This document shows, in pieces, positions 17,016 to 27,550 of a stretch of 64,000 nt of DNA (within the stretch, counting starts at the first letter, position 1; every line of letters begins with the position of its first letter). The stretch comes from Helichrysum umbraculigerum (lineage: Eukaryota > Streptophyta > Magnoliopsida > Asterales > Asteraceae). The DNA is taken from NCBI GenBank assembly GCA_949592205.1, contig CATIUR010000001.1:40937001-41001000 (forward strand). The letters run 5' to 3'. Both the position numbers and the translations under genes were made by a program. The notes beneath the pieces were generated by a model that was given only the letters and a program-made list of their open reading frames with translations, made no database searches and was not told the origin of the DNA.

Positions 17016-20000
17016 ATGGAGCATCAATCTGTACTTCATCATCCTTCATCGTTCACTGGTAAACAAACAAACCCTCATATCATATTTTATCACCTTCTTT
17101 CTTCTTATTTCATCCTCCAACTCTTTTGTGTATGATTCCTACTTTTATTCTGATTACTGATTATTTCTCCAATTCTGTTATCTTTCTTGTTTGATAGCTT
17201 TAATCAATTAATTAATACATATTCTTTAATTGATTTTAAATACACACACGCCTAATGACAGTAGGAGTGATGTCATTGTGAGCTTTAGGACCTATGATTA
17301 ATTTCTTATTTATTTTAATCACTATTTTTTTTTTGTATTTATCAGTGGACTTTGAGAAATTGATATATTTTACTATTGATTGATGATATTCTTAATAATA
17401 AATTAATGGTCAATCTAAAAGATTATGTTAATGAGCATGCTTTAAGTTGAAATAATCACATGTCATTCATTACTACATATGCAGGATTACGAAACAGGAT
17501 TCATAAAATCGAATTGAATAAAAATAAATATGATACATATTAATTCCGTAAAGCAAATCCTAAACCAAACCCCCAACCCTAAACCCTAACCCCTAAACCT
17601 CAACCCCTAAACCCTAAACGCAACACTTTAACACATGTGTTAGTAAATGTGAATCCCACCAAAAAAAGATGGAAAAAAAAACTCGTCGAAAATATGCCTT
17701 AAGGGACGGCAAATCGAAGAGGAGAAAACTCTGAATTTTATGGTGCAATTTTCATGATTTTTCGACTTACCGTTTGTGAGATATTTGAGTTTCAAAAATG
17801 TGGGGAAATGGGTATTTGATGAAAATGAGTGGTTGAGATTGATACCCCTATTCTCACTCAAAATTGATGTACTCATTTGAACTCTACTCTATTCTTAAAT
17901 ATGTATCTGGAGCTAGGAACATGTTTTAGGTCCTCATTTACCAGTACTAATCTATCTTTATATGATAAGTAATAAGATTATGTTACTTCAAATATACTAC
18001 AATATGAAACGTTATTATCGTGATAGTTATTGGAACATATAATACCAGATGTTTTGTTTAAGCAGAAGGCTACTGAATGACAGTGTGATTAATTCTGGGT
18101 ATAAATGATCATATTGCAATTAGGTGATACCAAATGAAATATAGGAAGATAAATATCGGTTGTTGATTAATACTAGTAGTTTTGTTGATAATGTGTTTGA
18201 TGTAATCTTTAGGTGGAATGCGGTTTAATATGGGATCTCGTGTTGCCATGTGTGGACATCATTATTTTTTAATATCATCTATGAAAGGTCGAGTCTTCAT
18301 AAAAGATCTTAATTCATGGAGAAAATGTTCCAGAGCTTTTATTTCGTGTTCGTCTGAGATAAATGAGAGTACAGCGAAAGTGATATATAGTGTAGCTCCT
18401 GCAATGGGTCATAACAAGGTAATTGATGTATGTTCTATCGTTATGATCTTTAGTTAACCATGGGTGTTGTTATTATTGCTATTTTTAGTTGCAAACATAT
18501 AAGTATCCATTTTTTCAGTTTTTCATGTATAGAAGCAATCATATCAATTAATTTTTCTTAACTTGGCTGTGTGGTACTTGACCCTTTGGTTTATGTATTG
18601 AAAGTGTGTATTGGAGAGAGTTGGTCAAGTGTTACTAATGATATTGGTTGAAAATACAGGAGGCACATCCGGAATGCAGTTCAAGAGTTCCTGCAATTGT
18701 GACTGCTCTTGAAAAGGCTGAGCTCACTCCAAAGGTAAATCACACATTTTATTATTATTCATTTCCTTGTATGCGTTCCAATAGTATCCCAAATTTAATA
18801 GGATGCAACTCTGTCTGAAATTTACTTGTTAACATCATATCTATCCACAAAAAATTTCATATAAACAAATCTTGTTTGCAAAGTGAAAATAAAGTGAAAA
18901 AATTTCATACAGGCCTCAAATTTCATACAGGAGGCACATCCGGAATGCATTTGGAAGTTTGCTATGTTTACACCTTTTCAAATTCCAAAATTCAAGTTGG
19001 CTTGTATCTAAAAACAACTCTTGTGATCGTGCATTATAAGATGAAATTTGGTTATCACTGATAAGCTATCTGTATGCTTGCAGTTTCGAGGATCCGAGAT
19101 CATTCAACTTCAAAATTTTAGAACAGCTACAGTTGAAGATATTGCTAGTGTACATTCCAGATCTTACGTTTTTGGCCTTGAGAAGGTAATTTGTTTTCTT
19201 GATGTGAACCAAAAACGTAATAAAGATCTTTTGTGCTTGCCAAAACTAAAGAGCACATATACTTTCTACATTTTGTGTCAGATTAAAGCTAGAGTTGTTT
19301 TTCATTCATCTATGAGGGAAGGCTAGAGGTGGCAAAAATGGGCGACTTGGTGGTTTTGGGTCATAAGTCAAAACGAGTAGTTTTGGTACTGGTTGGGCTG
19401 TGTTTACCTGGAACACATTTTGTCCAAGATCTAAGTGATTCTATTAATAATTAGTATGCCATATATGGTAACGAGAATTATATTTCATTTCAATTATAAT
19501 CTGTTCATTTGCATAAAACAATTTAGAAGGTTTAATGCATTGAAATTAGACTTTGGGGCTGTGGACAAATTTCAACTTGTTTGACTCATTTCCGTTTTAA
19601 CTTGTATTTTATTTGACCCTTTTGACCAATTAGAAATAAACGGTACCTGAATCAACACACTCATAAGTAATTGGCCCGAAATGGCTCCTTCTAGGTATGA
19701 TACCAAACGTGACAAGCTCATCCAACGTTAACATATCTGCAACTTTTTGTCATCATATTAGTTTCCACAAACACCATCTTAATCTATGCAGTCACTATGC
19801 GTGTATGGTAAATGCTGTGTGTGTATAGTTGCATTAATTCTTTGACTGGGATAGATATTGCTTTCTAATTAATCATCGTCGCTTCCTTGTAAATCTTTTC
19901 TATAGGCAATGGAGCAGGCTTCAGAACAGGGCTTCATACACATCGATGGTTCTGGACCCACATACGCAACCGCCACAGTAAGAATTCCATAAAAGTGCAC

Positions 20001-22064
20001 CCTTAAGCTATTTTGCATGCACATTTGTATGTGTTTTTCAGTAAAAAAATCTTGTTTGGAGTTGATAGGAATTGAGCAGCTCACCAATAAACTGATAGAT
20101 GCGTGACTATATGTATCTATGCTCATTTTTCAAATCTCTGGGCTGAACTATTGATTGTAAGTTTATAACAATATCATGAAAATGCAGACATTTGAGGAAT
20201 CATTGGTTGCTGCTGGAGCAGGCCTTTCCTTGGTTGATTCTGTGGTAATGCCTGAATCTTTCATGTTAGGGGTCCAAAATGACCCCCCGTTCCATTTTTA
20301 GCTAAGTAATATTGCTCAATGCGTTTGGGATTATAATAACCAAATTGAAAGTGTAGGTAAAGGGTTACCCCGGTGAATTATATTACCACTAAACCGTTAA
20401 GTACAAAAGAAATAAATGTGGATGAGTTCCACATCAACCTCGATATAAGCACTAGCTATGCTTAAAAGAGCACCTCTATATGTATATGACATGCCATATA
20501 CATAAATACAATAAGTGCCAACAATAATATTTGGATACTAGAAACATTATAAGTTTGTTATTCCTTTTTCACTTAAAATAGCTTTATTATTCTATGAAAA
20601 TGTAGGTGGCAGCATCAAAAGTCAGTGAGAATCCTCCAGTTGGCTTTGCATTGATTCGACCTCCTGGACATCATGCTGTTCCAAAAGGGCCCATGGGATT
20701 TTGTGTTTTTGGTAATGTAGCCATTGCAGCTCGATATGCTCAACGCGCCCATGGATTAAAACGTGTTTTCATTATCGATTTTGATGTTCATCATGGGAAT
20801 GGAACTAATGATGCATTTTATAATGATCCAGACATATTCTTTCTTTCAACTCACCAAGTAAGCAAAAAAAGTTCTATATATTTATTCTAAAAGTTCAACA
20901 TAACCAATTACTTACTTAAATATTAACATATGCTGTTATAGGATGGAAGCTACCCTGGTACGGGAAAAATTGATAATATAGGGTGTGGGGATGGTGAAGG
21001 ATCAACACTTAATTTACCATTAGCAGGAGGTTCAGGTGATGTAGCCATTCGAACTGTGTTTGATCAAGTCATAGTACCATCTGCCCAAAGATTTAAGCCT
21101 GATATTATTCTTGTATCAGCAGGGTAATTTTCTTTGTACCAAAGCCATATTATCTTTGCATTCGTTTATCTGTTTCTAAGTAGATGTGGCAATATGGGCA
21201 GGTCAGGCGGGTTTGGGTTGATACAGGCAGGTCTTGTTGGGGGGTTGGTCCACAACCCAATTCTTTACCCATACATTTTTTTTTGCTCTTTATGCATTGA
21301 TTGTGGTCATGATAATAATATTATTACAATAAGAATCTACATCTACGAACAAAACATTTAGGAGGTTGTATGTTGAGACTTCCAATGTGACTCATTCACC
21401 TTGTAGCTACTTTTTAATTTGACCCGTTTGAGATAAAACCAAACCAAAGCAACTCATTAATAAACTCCCTCTGCCCTAGAGGCAGTTATCATGAATCATC
21501 TCTAATGTAACAGTCTGGAAAAATAGTTAATAAGGAAACAAGTCTAATGGGTCCTGAGTCGCAAACAAATCACCTATTTTGACCATTACCCTTTTTGACC
21601 ATGCCCTTTTTCCGCCCCTACTGTGCCCCATAAAAATGGAAAGTTTTACTTCTATTAAAATGTTTGACTATTAATCAGATTTCAAAATAGCCTTCAATAA
21701 CCACATGGTAGGAATCACTCAGAGTGCAAGTGTTGCTAGCACTAATTTGCGGTTATTCCTCAGATATGATGGACATGTATTGGATCCACTGGCCAATTTC
21801 CAGTTCACGACAGGAACGTATTACATGCTAGCATCAAGCATCAAGCAGCTTGCAAAAGATTTATGTGGTGGCAGATGCGTGTTTTTCTTGGAAGGTGGAT
21901 ACAACCTGGACTCCCTTTCCAATTCCGTTGCAGATTCTTTTCGTGCATTTATTGGAGAACCAAGCATGGGAGGTAAACTAGATGATCCTGGCTTCTTATA
22001 TGATGAACCATCTTTTAAGGTACAACAAGCTATTCAGAGGATCAAGCACTTGCATTCTCTTTAG
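17016..22064 (+). CDS. HDA14: Histone deacetylase 14-like (class II, RPD3/HDA1 superfamily)
   Basis: Nine exons, 17016-17058, 18213-18418, 18660-18734, 19084-19185, 19906-19977, 20188-20244, 20606-20857, 20942-21123 and 21764-22064, join in frame to 429 residues with GT-AG introns throughout. The catalytic domain spans about 75-420. It shows RPPGHHA (His207-His208), the zinc ligands Asp245 and His247 in DFDVHHGNGT, Asp333 in SAGYDGHVLDPL, and the catalytic Tyr377 in LEGGYNLDSL. The whole domain reads like Arabidopsis HDA14, which removes acetyl groups from lysines, including non-histone targets, and has been placed in plastids and mitochondria. The first 60-70 residues are Ser/Arg-rich and could be a transit peptide; I infer this, as no cleavage site is evident. 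Start choice: the only ATG giving a 14-codon exon 1 that splices in frame. The introns contain several MITEs and a duplicated exon-3 fragment. Confidence 0.92.
17560..17890. mobile_element. Right arm of foldback MITE with telomere-like repeats, in HDA14 intron 1
   Basis: This shares TAACACATGTGTTA, the ACTCGTCGAAAATATGCCTT block, TCGAAGAGGAGAAAAC and CTTACCGTTTGTGAGATATTTG with the 1690-2235 element. At 17565-17620 it also has four or more CCCTAAA/CCCTAAC units, the plant telomere heptamer. Only one arm is recognisable. Confidence 0.6.
18925..18949 (+). repeat. Duplicate of HDA14 exon 3 start within intron 3
   Basis: Twenty-five bases including the TACAG acceptor and the first 19 bases of exon 3 (18654-18678) recur perfectly here, in the next intron. 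Sequence diverges beyond that. If used as an acceptor, the reading frame would meet a stop about 26 codons later. Confidence 0.85.
19325..19702. mobile_element. hAT-like MITE in HDA14 intron 4
   Basis: The left end CTAGAGGTGGCAAAAATGGG and the inverted right end CCTAGAAGGAGCCATTTCGG pair with a few mismatches, and GACCC/GGGTC motifs are scattered inside. It belongs with the other GAGGTGGCAA elements of this window. Confidence 0.55.
21183..21622. mobile_element. hAT-like MITE in HDA14 intron 8
   Basis: The left end GATGTGGCAATATGGGCAGG and the right end, read inward, AGGGGCGGAAAAAGGGCATGG, enclose AT-rich sequence with GACCC motifs. It accounts for most of the intron between exons 8 and 9. 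Confidence 0.5.
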
Positions 22065-22341
22065 AGATTATCAATCTTTCCCATAGTCTTGTATAGGTTT
22101 AATGTATAGTGCTGTATAGGCTAATGCTCATAGTCTTGGATATGGTTTAGGTGTAGTGTTGTATAGGCCAGTGACATAAATTGGAATACCTAAGAAGCAA
22201 AAATATTTTTAAAACGCTAAATATTATATTTTGCGTTAATCCATGATAGGATTGCTATTTCCTCGCTCTTAAAATTTTCAACTCCAAATTTCATATATTC
22301 TTGTTCTAGTATGTTTCTGTAGAGTATTCGACTATGTTAAG
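22065..22341. other. 3' flank of HDA14
   Basis: Contains two near-direct copies of CATAGTCTTG...GTATAG...TAGTGTTGTATAGG, probably within the 3' UTR. No coding sequence. It ends in the TTAAG target duplication of the adjacent retrotransposon. Confidence 0.6.
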
Positions 22342-23170
22342 TGTGACACCCTGTCAAAAAGGGGCCAAAATTAGTGGCCAATTTAAACCTTAATTACTCG
22401 TACTCGGTACGTGTTAAAACAAAAGTATCCGAATATTATATATGTATTTATATATATATAATACAATGAATAAGTAATAATCGCGTACAAACAAATCTAA
22501 AAGAACGCGCAAACTTAAATACGGACGTTGGTGAAAAACATTTTTAAATAATGTGTTATTAACGAGAATAATAATTATTTACTTGATTGAAATTTTAAAT
22601 ACATTTTGTACACTGAAAACTATCCGTCAAAGTAAGTTGAAACAAAGTTATATTTTTATAACTCACTAAAAGTATTTTTATAAAATACTTCAATGGAAAA
22701 CATATACGATTATATTTTTAGAAATTTATCATTTGGAAAGATTACACTACATAACGATCGGGTACGCAAACACGGGTCCAAAATTACCACCTACATCAAT
22801 TATTGGAGCCGGTTTAAACCGACTCCAATAATGCAAAATACACACACTCGCATACTCAGTCTCGCTCTCTTCTCCCTCTCTTTCGTTTCATCATCGAACA
22901 ACAACAATAACAATCAACAACAACAACATAATCAACATCATCTTCATCATCATAATCATCATTTTGGAATCATCATCATCATCCGGTTCATCATCATCAC
23001 CATCTCTCGGTCTCGATTTCGAATTGTAAGAAAACTTTAACTTTGTTTAAATTTGTGTTTTACAAACGTATATTATCGTGTATCGAAGTTATATTTATGT
23101 ATTATATCCGAAAATTTATGTTATAAACTGGTTTGGGATGAACTGCACGAACTGGTCTGAAAGAAACAAC

Positions 23171-23250
23171 CCACCCGGACGGGTGGATCAAGACACCCGG
23201 ACGGGTCACAACACACACCCGGGCGGGTATGTGGCCCCACCCGGACGGGT
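23171..23250. repeat. Four ACCCGGACGGGT palindromes, 22-24 bp apart
   Basis: Copies at 23171-23186 (extended CCACCCGGACGGGTGG), 23195-23206, 23217-23228 (ACCCGGGCGGGT) and 23239-23250. Equivalent copies lie in the 3' LTR near 28390-28470, where one has a C-to-T change at a CpG. Confidence 0.9.
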
Positions 23251-24186
23251 CACTTGCATCCAGCCCACCATCTTTTGTAGTTTTGTAGTCCTCTGAGTCA
23301 CGGTCGTTTGGGCAGTTGAATCGCCTAAATCCGAGTTCGTATGAGGAAGTTATGGCCAAAACGGTGCAACATAGTCAAAACAGCAAAATGCTTCATTTTT
23401 TCATATTTCCTTCCTCAATCTTTAACCTTAACACATGAGACCAATTTCAAGCTAAATAAATATCAAAAGTTTATGAAATCAACTAGAAACAAGTACAAAA
23501 ATTGTATTTTGGAATATAATCTCGAGTCGTTACCAACGGGCCGTACATTTTTACAAACCTTGAACGGGAGATACAAACTTAAACATTTGGATATAATATA
23601 ATCGGATACATATTGATACGGATAAATGTTAGACAATCATATACTCATTAGAATCTCGCGTGTTTAGGACACTAGGAGGTTTCAGGGATTGTCTATTCCA
23701 CGTCGGATATACTCATTGCTCGGATAGACTCAGGTGAGTCTCACAGCCCCACTTTTATTGCGTTAACTGATTTAAAACTTGGGGTGAGATACAATGCTTA
23801 CTTGTTTTCGTGATCATATGTTATTTGATTAGTTAATTTGATTATTAACTCAGGGAATTAAATGATTATTTAATTCGGTTAACTATGTTAGTTACATTGT
23901 TTGGTTACCATTATTGGTCTTGATTTTCATTGTTCGGGTGTTGCACGAGTGTTTTAATTCGGGAAAGTCCTCATCATTGCATGGTTCGTTAACTTAATAA
24001 GGCGCGATTACTAAAGGATAGTACTATCATGGGAGTGACGTCCCCGTCCGGGTTGCTAGCTACAACCATGTACAAACGGGCACTTTAGTAGTTGTTATGG
24101 GTGTTGACACCGTTCGGGAGGCAGAAAATCGGGTTAGGCCTCGAACCATGGCTCAGTGCAATGCAATGACATAGTCGGTATAATAA

Positions 24187-24420
24187 AGCATTGTTCGGAA
24201 ACCTGCGTTGGTTCCATCAATGTTCGGAAACCTGCGTTGGTTCCATCAATGTTCGGAAACCTGCGTTGGTTTGATCAATGTTAGGAAACCTGCGTTGGTT
24301 TAATCATTGTTTTGAAAACTAAATTGTTTTAATCATTGTTCGGTAACCTTAATAGGTTAAATCATTGTTTTGAAAACTTAATTGTTTTAATCATTGTTCG
24401 GTGACCTTATTTGGTTAAAA
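24187..24420. repeat. 29-bp minisatellite in the LTR
   Basis: Repeated units of the form TGTTCGGAAACCTGCGTTGG plus a variable TTCCATCAA tail, about four close copies, then three or four decayed AATCATTGTT-containing copies. The same block is in the 3' LTR from about 29408. Confidence 0.85.
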
Positions 24421-24880
24421 ATCATTGTTTGATTATATTGTTTAAATCATTGTTCGGTTAAAACATTTTATTATCGTCGGATAATCATGTTGATCACATC
24501 AATGTTTATGCTAAACCTGTGAGATTCACCAGCTTTATAGCTAACCTTTTAGTGTTGTATTCTCAGGTGAACAACAATAGTAGGATGGCCCTCAGGATAA
24601 GCTATCTACTCACGAGTCGCATGCATCCATTTAGACATGAAGATTTTCTTGCATTATATTTTGTATAATGGTTATGTATTAAAATCTTCGAAATCAATTG
24701 CGAACTTGTTATTATTGTAAACTCATATCTTGAAAACTTTGTAATACTTTTGAAATATTATAAACGTCTCATATAGAGTCGTTTGCTTGTAATCTTGGTG
24801 TTTTGATATTTGATTAGTCACACCCAAATTATCGCTTCTGCAAATCATAAAAATTTGGAGGGGGGGGGGGGGTGACAGAT

Positions 24881-24893
24881 TGGTATCAGAGCC
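24881..24893 (+). other. Primer binding site (tRNA-Met initiator)
   Basis: TGGTATCAGAGCC begins 3 nt after the 5' LTR. It is complementary to the 3' end of plant initiator tRNA-Met, the usual primer of Tekay and many other plant LTR elements. The 865 nt between it and gag hold no ORF of note. Confidence 0.9.
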
Positions 24894-25758
24894 TAAGGTT
24901 ATAGCGAACTAGGTTGCATTTAGTGGGCCTATAACCGTTAGGCAGTATTCCTCATTAGGTATAACTGGTTCAGGAATTACATCATACGAGTTTAATTTAA
25001 CATAGCATAGCTAACTATGTACAATTAAATAAAGATGATATGAAATTTGAAAGGGGTTATATTGAACAGGAATACATTAGTAGACTCTGACCACGAGAGA
25101 ACCGGGACTCATATTTGTTTTGTGCTAGACACAACTAGGCGGATATATACGCGTATATGGTATATGTGTATATGATTAGGCTATTATATATATAGTGTAT
25201 ATATGTGAATGGGCCTTGGACATGGAATACATTTTAGGCTGTTATATATTGTAGATATATGATAGGGCCTCGGATAAATCATAGGACTTACCGATCGTGA
25301 GTAGGTCGAATCAGGAAAGATAGTACCGGGATGTGCCCTAGCTATAGAGGGTCGTCTCTTCGAGATAGACTTACTCCGGTAAGGTTAGAAAATCTTTTCA
25401 TTCACTCGTCGTTATGCTTAACGTACAAAATCAATATTCCTCTTAGGATTAAAATCTTTTCCTATCATTCCTAACAAATTCTCTCGAATTGAAACGGCAA
25501 ACCCACAACGGATAATCCTGCATCGGATAACGAACAAATTCTAAATATCTGTCCTGATAGGACATTCTTGGCACTTCTGTAAACTTCAACTCTTGTAATA
25601 TTTTGGACTCGCATGTTAACTGATTACAATCTTATTATCTGTTATTGTCAATTGACATTTCATGCGTTAGTTCATTCGTTCAATGTTCATATGATTATGA
25701 TAATCATTTTCTTCGATTCAAAACTCTGACATGTTCCTTATCTTGTTATTGAAGGAAC

Positions 25759-26876
25759 ATGCCTCCGAAAAGAAAATCGTTCACTAATGCTGAACTGGAA
25801 CGACTCATCAATCAGCGAGTGACTGAAGCACTGGCTGCACGACAAACTCCCCCCACCAGCGGATCTGGACCAAACCCGGGGAGCGAAGAAGTCAACAACA
25901 ACGCCCCTGTGACAAAACCCTGCACTTACAAAGACTTCCTTAACTGCACCCCCTTAACTTCAAGGGTACGGAAGGAGCCATCGGCCTACTGCAGTGGATT
26001 GAGAAGATGGAGTCTGTCTTCCGCATCTGCAACTGCCCGGAGGACTGCAAGGTCAATTACTCTATCTGCACACTGTTAGAAGGTGCACTTACATGGTGGA
26101 ACACTCATGCCCAGACTGTGGGTATTGATCACGCTTACAAACTCCCCTAGGATGAATTGAAAAGGATGATGACTGAAGAGTATTGTCCTAGAGAGGAAAT
26201 CCAACGGCTGGAAACAGAGTTTTGGAATCATTCTATCAACGGCAACGACATAGCTGGATACACCACCCGTTTTCATCAATTAGCTTTCTTGTGCCCCACT
26301 ATTGTCAATCCAGAGTATAAAAGGGTGGAGAGGTACATCTGGGGACTCCCTGCAAGCATCAGAGGGATGGTGACTGCTTCCAAACCAGAAACCATCCAAG
26401 GTGCCGTTCGTATGGCTCACAGCCTCATGGCACAGGTTGTCCAGGAAGGGAAGGACAACAAAAGAAAATATGATGGAAACTCTGACCACCAGAGTCAAAA
26501 CAACAAGAAGCCTACAACCACCAAGGTCAATGCCTTTGGACCTGGATCTGGATCTGAAAACAAGAAGGAGTACACTGGAAACAAACCCTTTTGCTCAAAG
26601 TGCAAACGCCACCATGACGGGCCTTGTGGCACTCCTTGTGATAAGTGCAAGCGTTTTGGGCATCTTGCTAAAGATTGCCGAGTGAAAGCTTGTTTCGAAT
26701 GTGGCACGGTGGGACACTACCGAAACGACTGTCCCAAGCTGAAAAACACCAACACTGCCAAAGGAAGGTTCTTCGTACTGAAAACTAGGGACGCTCAAGC
26801 AAACCCTGACACTGGTAAGTACTATTGTGCGTCATGTCTATTCTACTCCTTGATGGTAAATATACAATTAGATTAG
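25759..26876 (+). pseudogene. gag: Broken gag gene of the gag-only element
   Basis: Starts MPPKRKSFTNAELERL, matching the MAPKRQ start of the Tekay-like gag at 61963. The capsid part is interrupted by a one-base frameshift near 25950 and by TAG at 26148-26150. The downstream frame has the EEYCPRE-to-RVERYIWGLP retrotransposon gag core and CCHC zinc knuckles (CDKCKRFGHLAKDC and CFECGTVGHYRNDC) that bind the genomic RNA. The frame ends shortly after the knuckles, with no protease. The protein would form the virus-like particle shell. Both lesions probably arose after insertion or in an element mobilised by another gag. Confidence 0.85.
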
Positions 26877-26879
26877 CAA

Positions 26880-27537
26880 ATTGTGGTTAATCGAATCCGG
26901 TAGTGTAATACGTAATTACACTTTAGAATTCAATGGTTAGGCTTTCTGTTGAGATCGGTAATTCGGATATCATTATTGATATACATCGGCAAATCGGCCA
27001 TCTTGTCGGAATCATTCCTTCGGAGGAAACTCATCGTTTTCCTAAATCACGAATGAATCAGTGAAAATATGTGCTATAGTATTCGATTAGCTAATACAGT
27101 ATATAATACGGTAATTAATTTTGGCATGCATGATTTAGCATGAAATTGGGTTATCACTTCGGTGATCTAGTTCGGGTATCACTTCGGTGATATAATTTGG
27201 TTATCACTTCGGTGATCTAGTCGGAATATGATAATCACGTTAGTGATATAAATATGGATAAGTGTCGAAAAACTATATTTGTTAATATAGGAACATATTG
27301 AACTCGGTGGATTATAAATCCAAATCATAGTGATACTTGTAAGACGGACCGACCTTGTTATGTAGATAACGGTCGGGTAGAGAATCGAAATTTCTCCCTC
27401 ATATCTTAGAGATCAGTGGGCTTAAGCCTAACAAGGGGAGAGAAAACTTGGATGTCTTAGAACTAGACATATCACTTAGTCGGCCTTAGAAACACGCGGA
27501 TATAGGTTTCGATTGAATTTCGGGACGAAATTCTCCT
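26880..27537 (+). other. Non-coding 3' internal region with UUCG hairpins
   Basis: No pol sequence. Contains three ATCAC-TTCG-GTGAT hairpins (27153-27166, 27178-27191, 27203-27216) and a decayed fourth at 27234-27247 with loop GTTA. In RNA each intact copy would be a C(UUCG)G tetraloop stem. Confidence 0.85.
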
Positions 27538-27550
27538 AACAAGGGGAGAA
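27538..27550 (+). other. Polypurine tract
   Basis: ACAAGGGGAGAA directly precedes the 3' LTR (TGTGACACCC). Plus-strand DNA synthesis is primed from such tracts. The sequence just upstream, CGGGACGAAATTCT, also occurs at the same place in the Tekay-like copies. Confidence 0.85.

Larger units (their letters stand above)
22342..24877 (+). repeat. 5' LTR of the gag-only element
   Basis: Starts TGTGACACCC and ends in TGACA after a run of Gs. Landmarks: ACGTTGGTGA box at 22525-22534 beside a TTAAATAC TATA-like motif; a near-perfect 28-bp palindrome at 22802-22829; CT-rich probable start region 22855-22890; hairpin cluster 23171-23250; TACCAACGGGCCGTAC box at 23531; 29-bp tandem repeats from 24187. 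ORFs across it (for example 22693-23040) are non-coding. Confidence 0.9.

Noticed and set aside
17565..17620. True telomere end
   Set aside because: Only a few imperfect CCCTAAA units, inside a gene intron and a MITE.
22693..23601. ORFs of 72-115 codons within the gag-only LTR (and their copies at 27912-28820)
   Set aside because: They lie in the non-coding LTR leader, run through CAA/CAT microsatellite and the hairpin cluster, and resemble no protein family.
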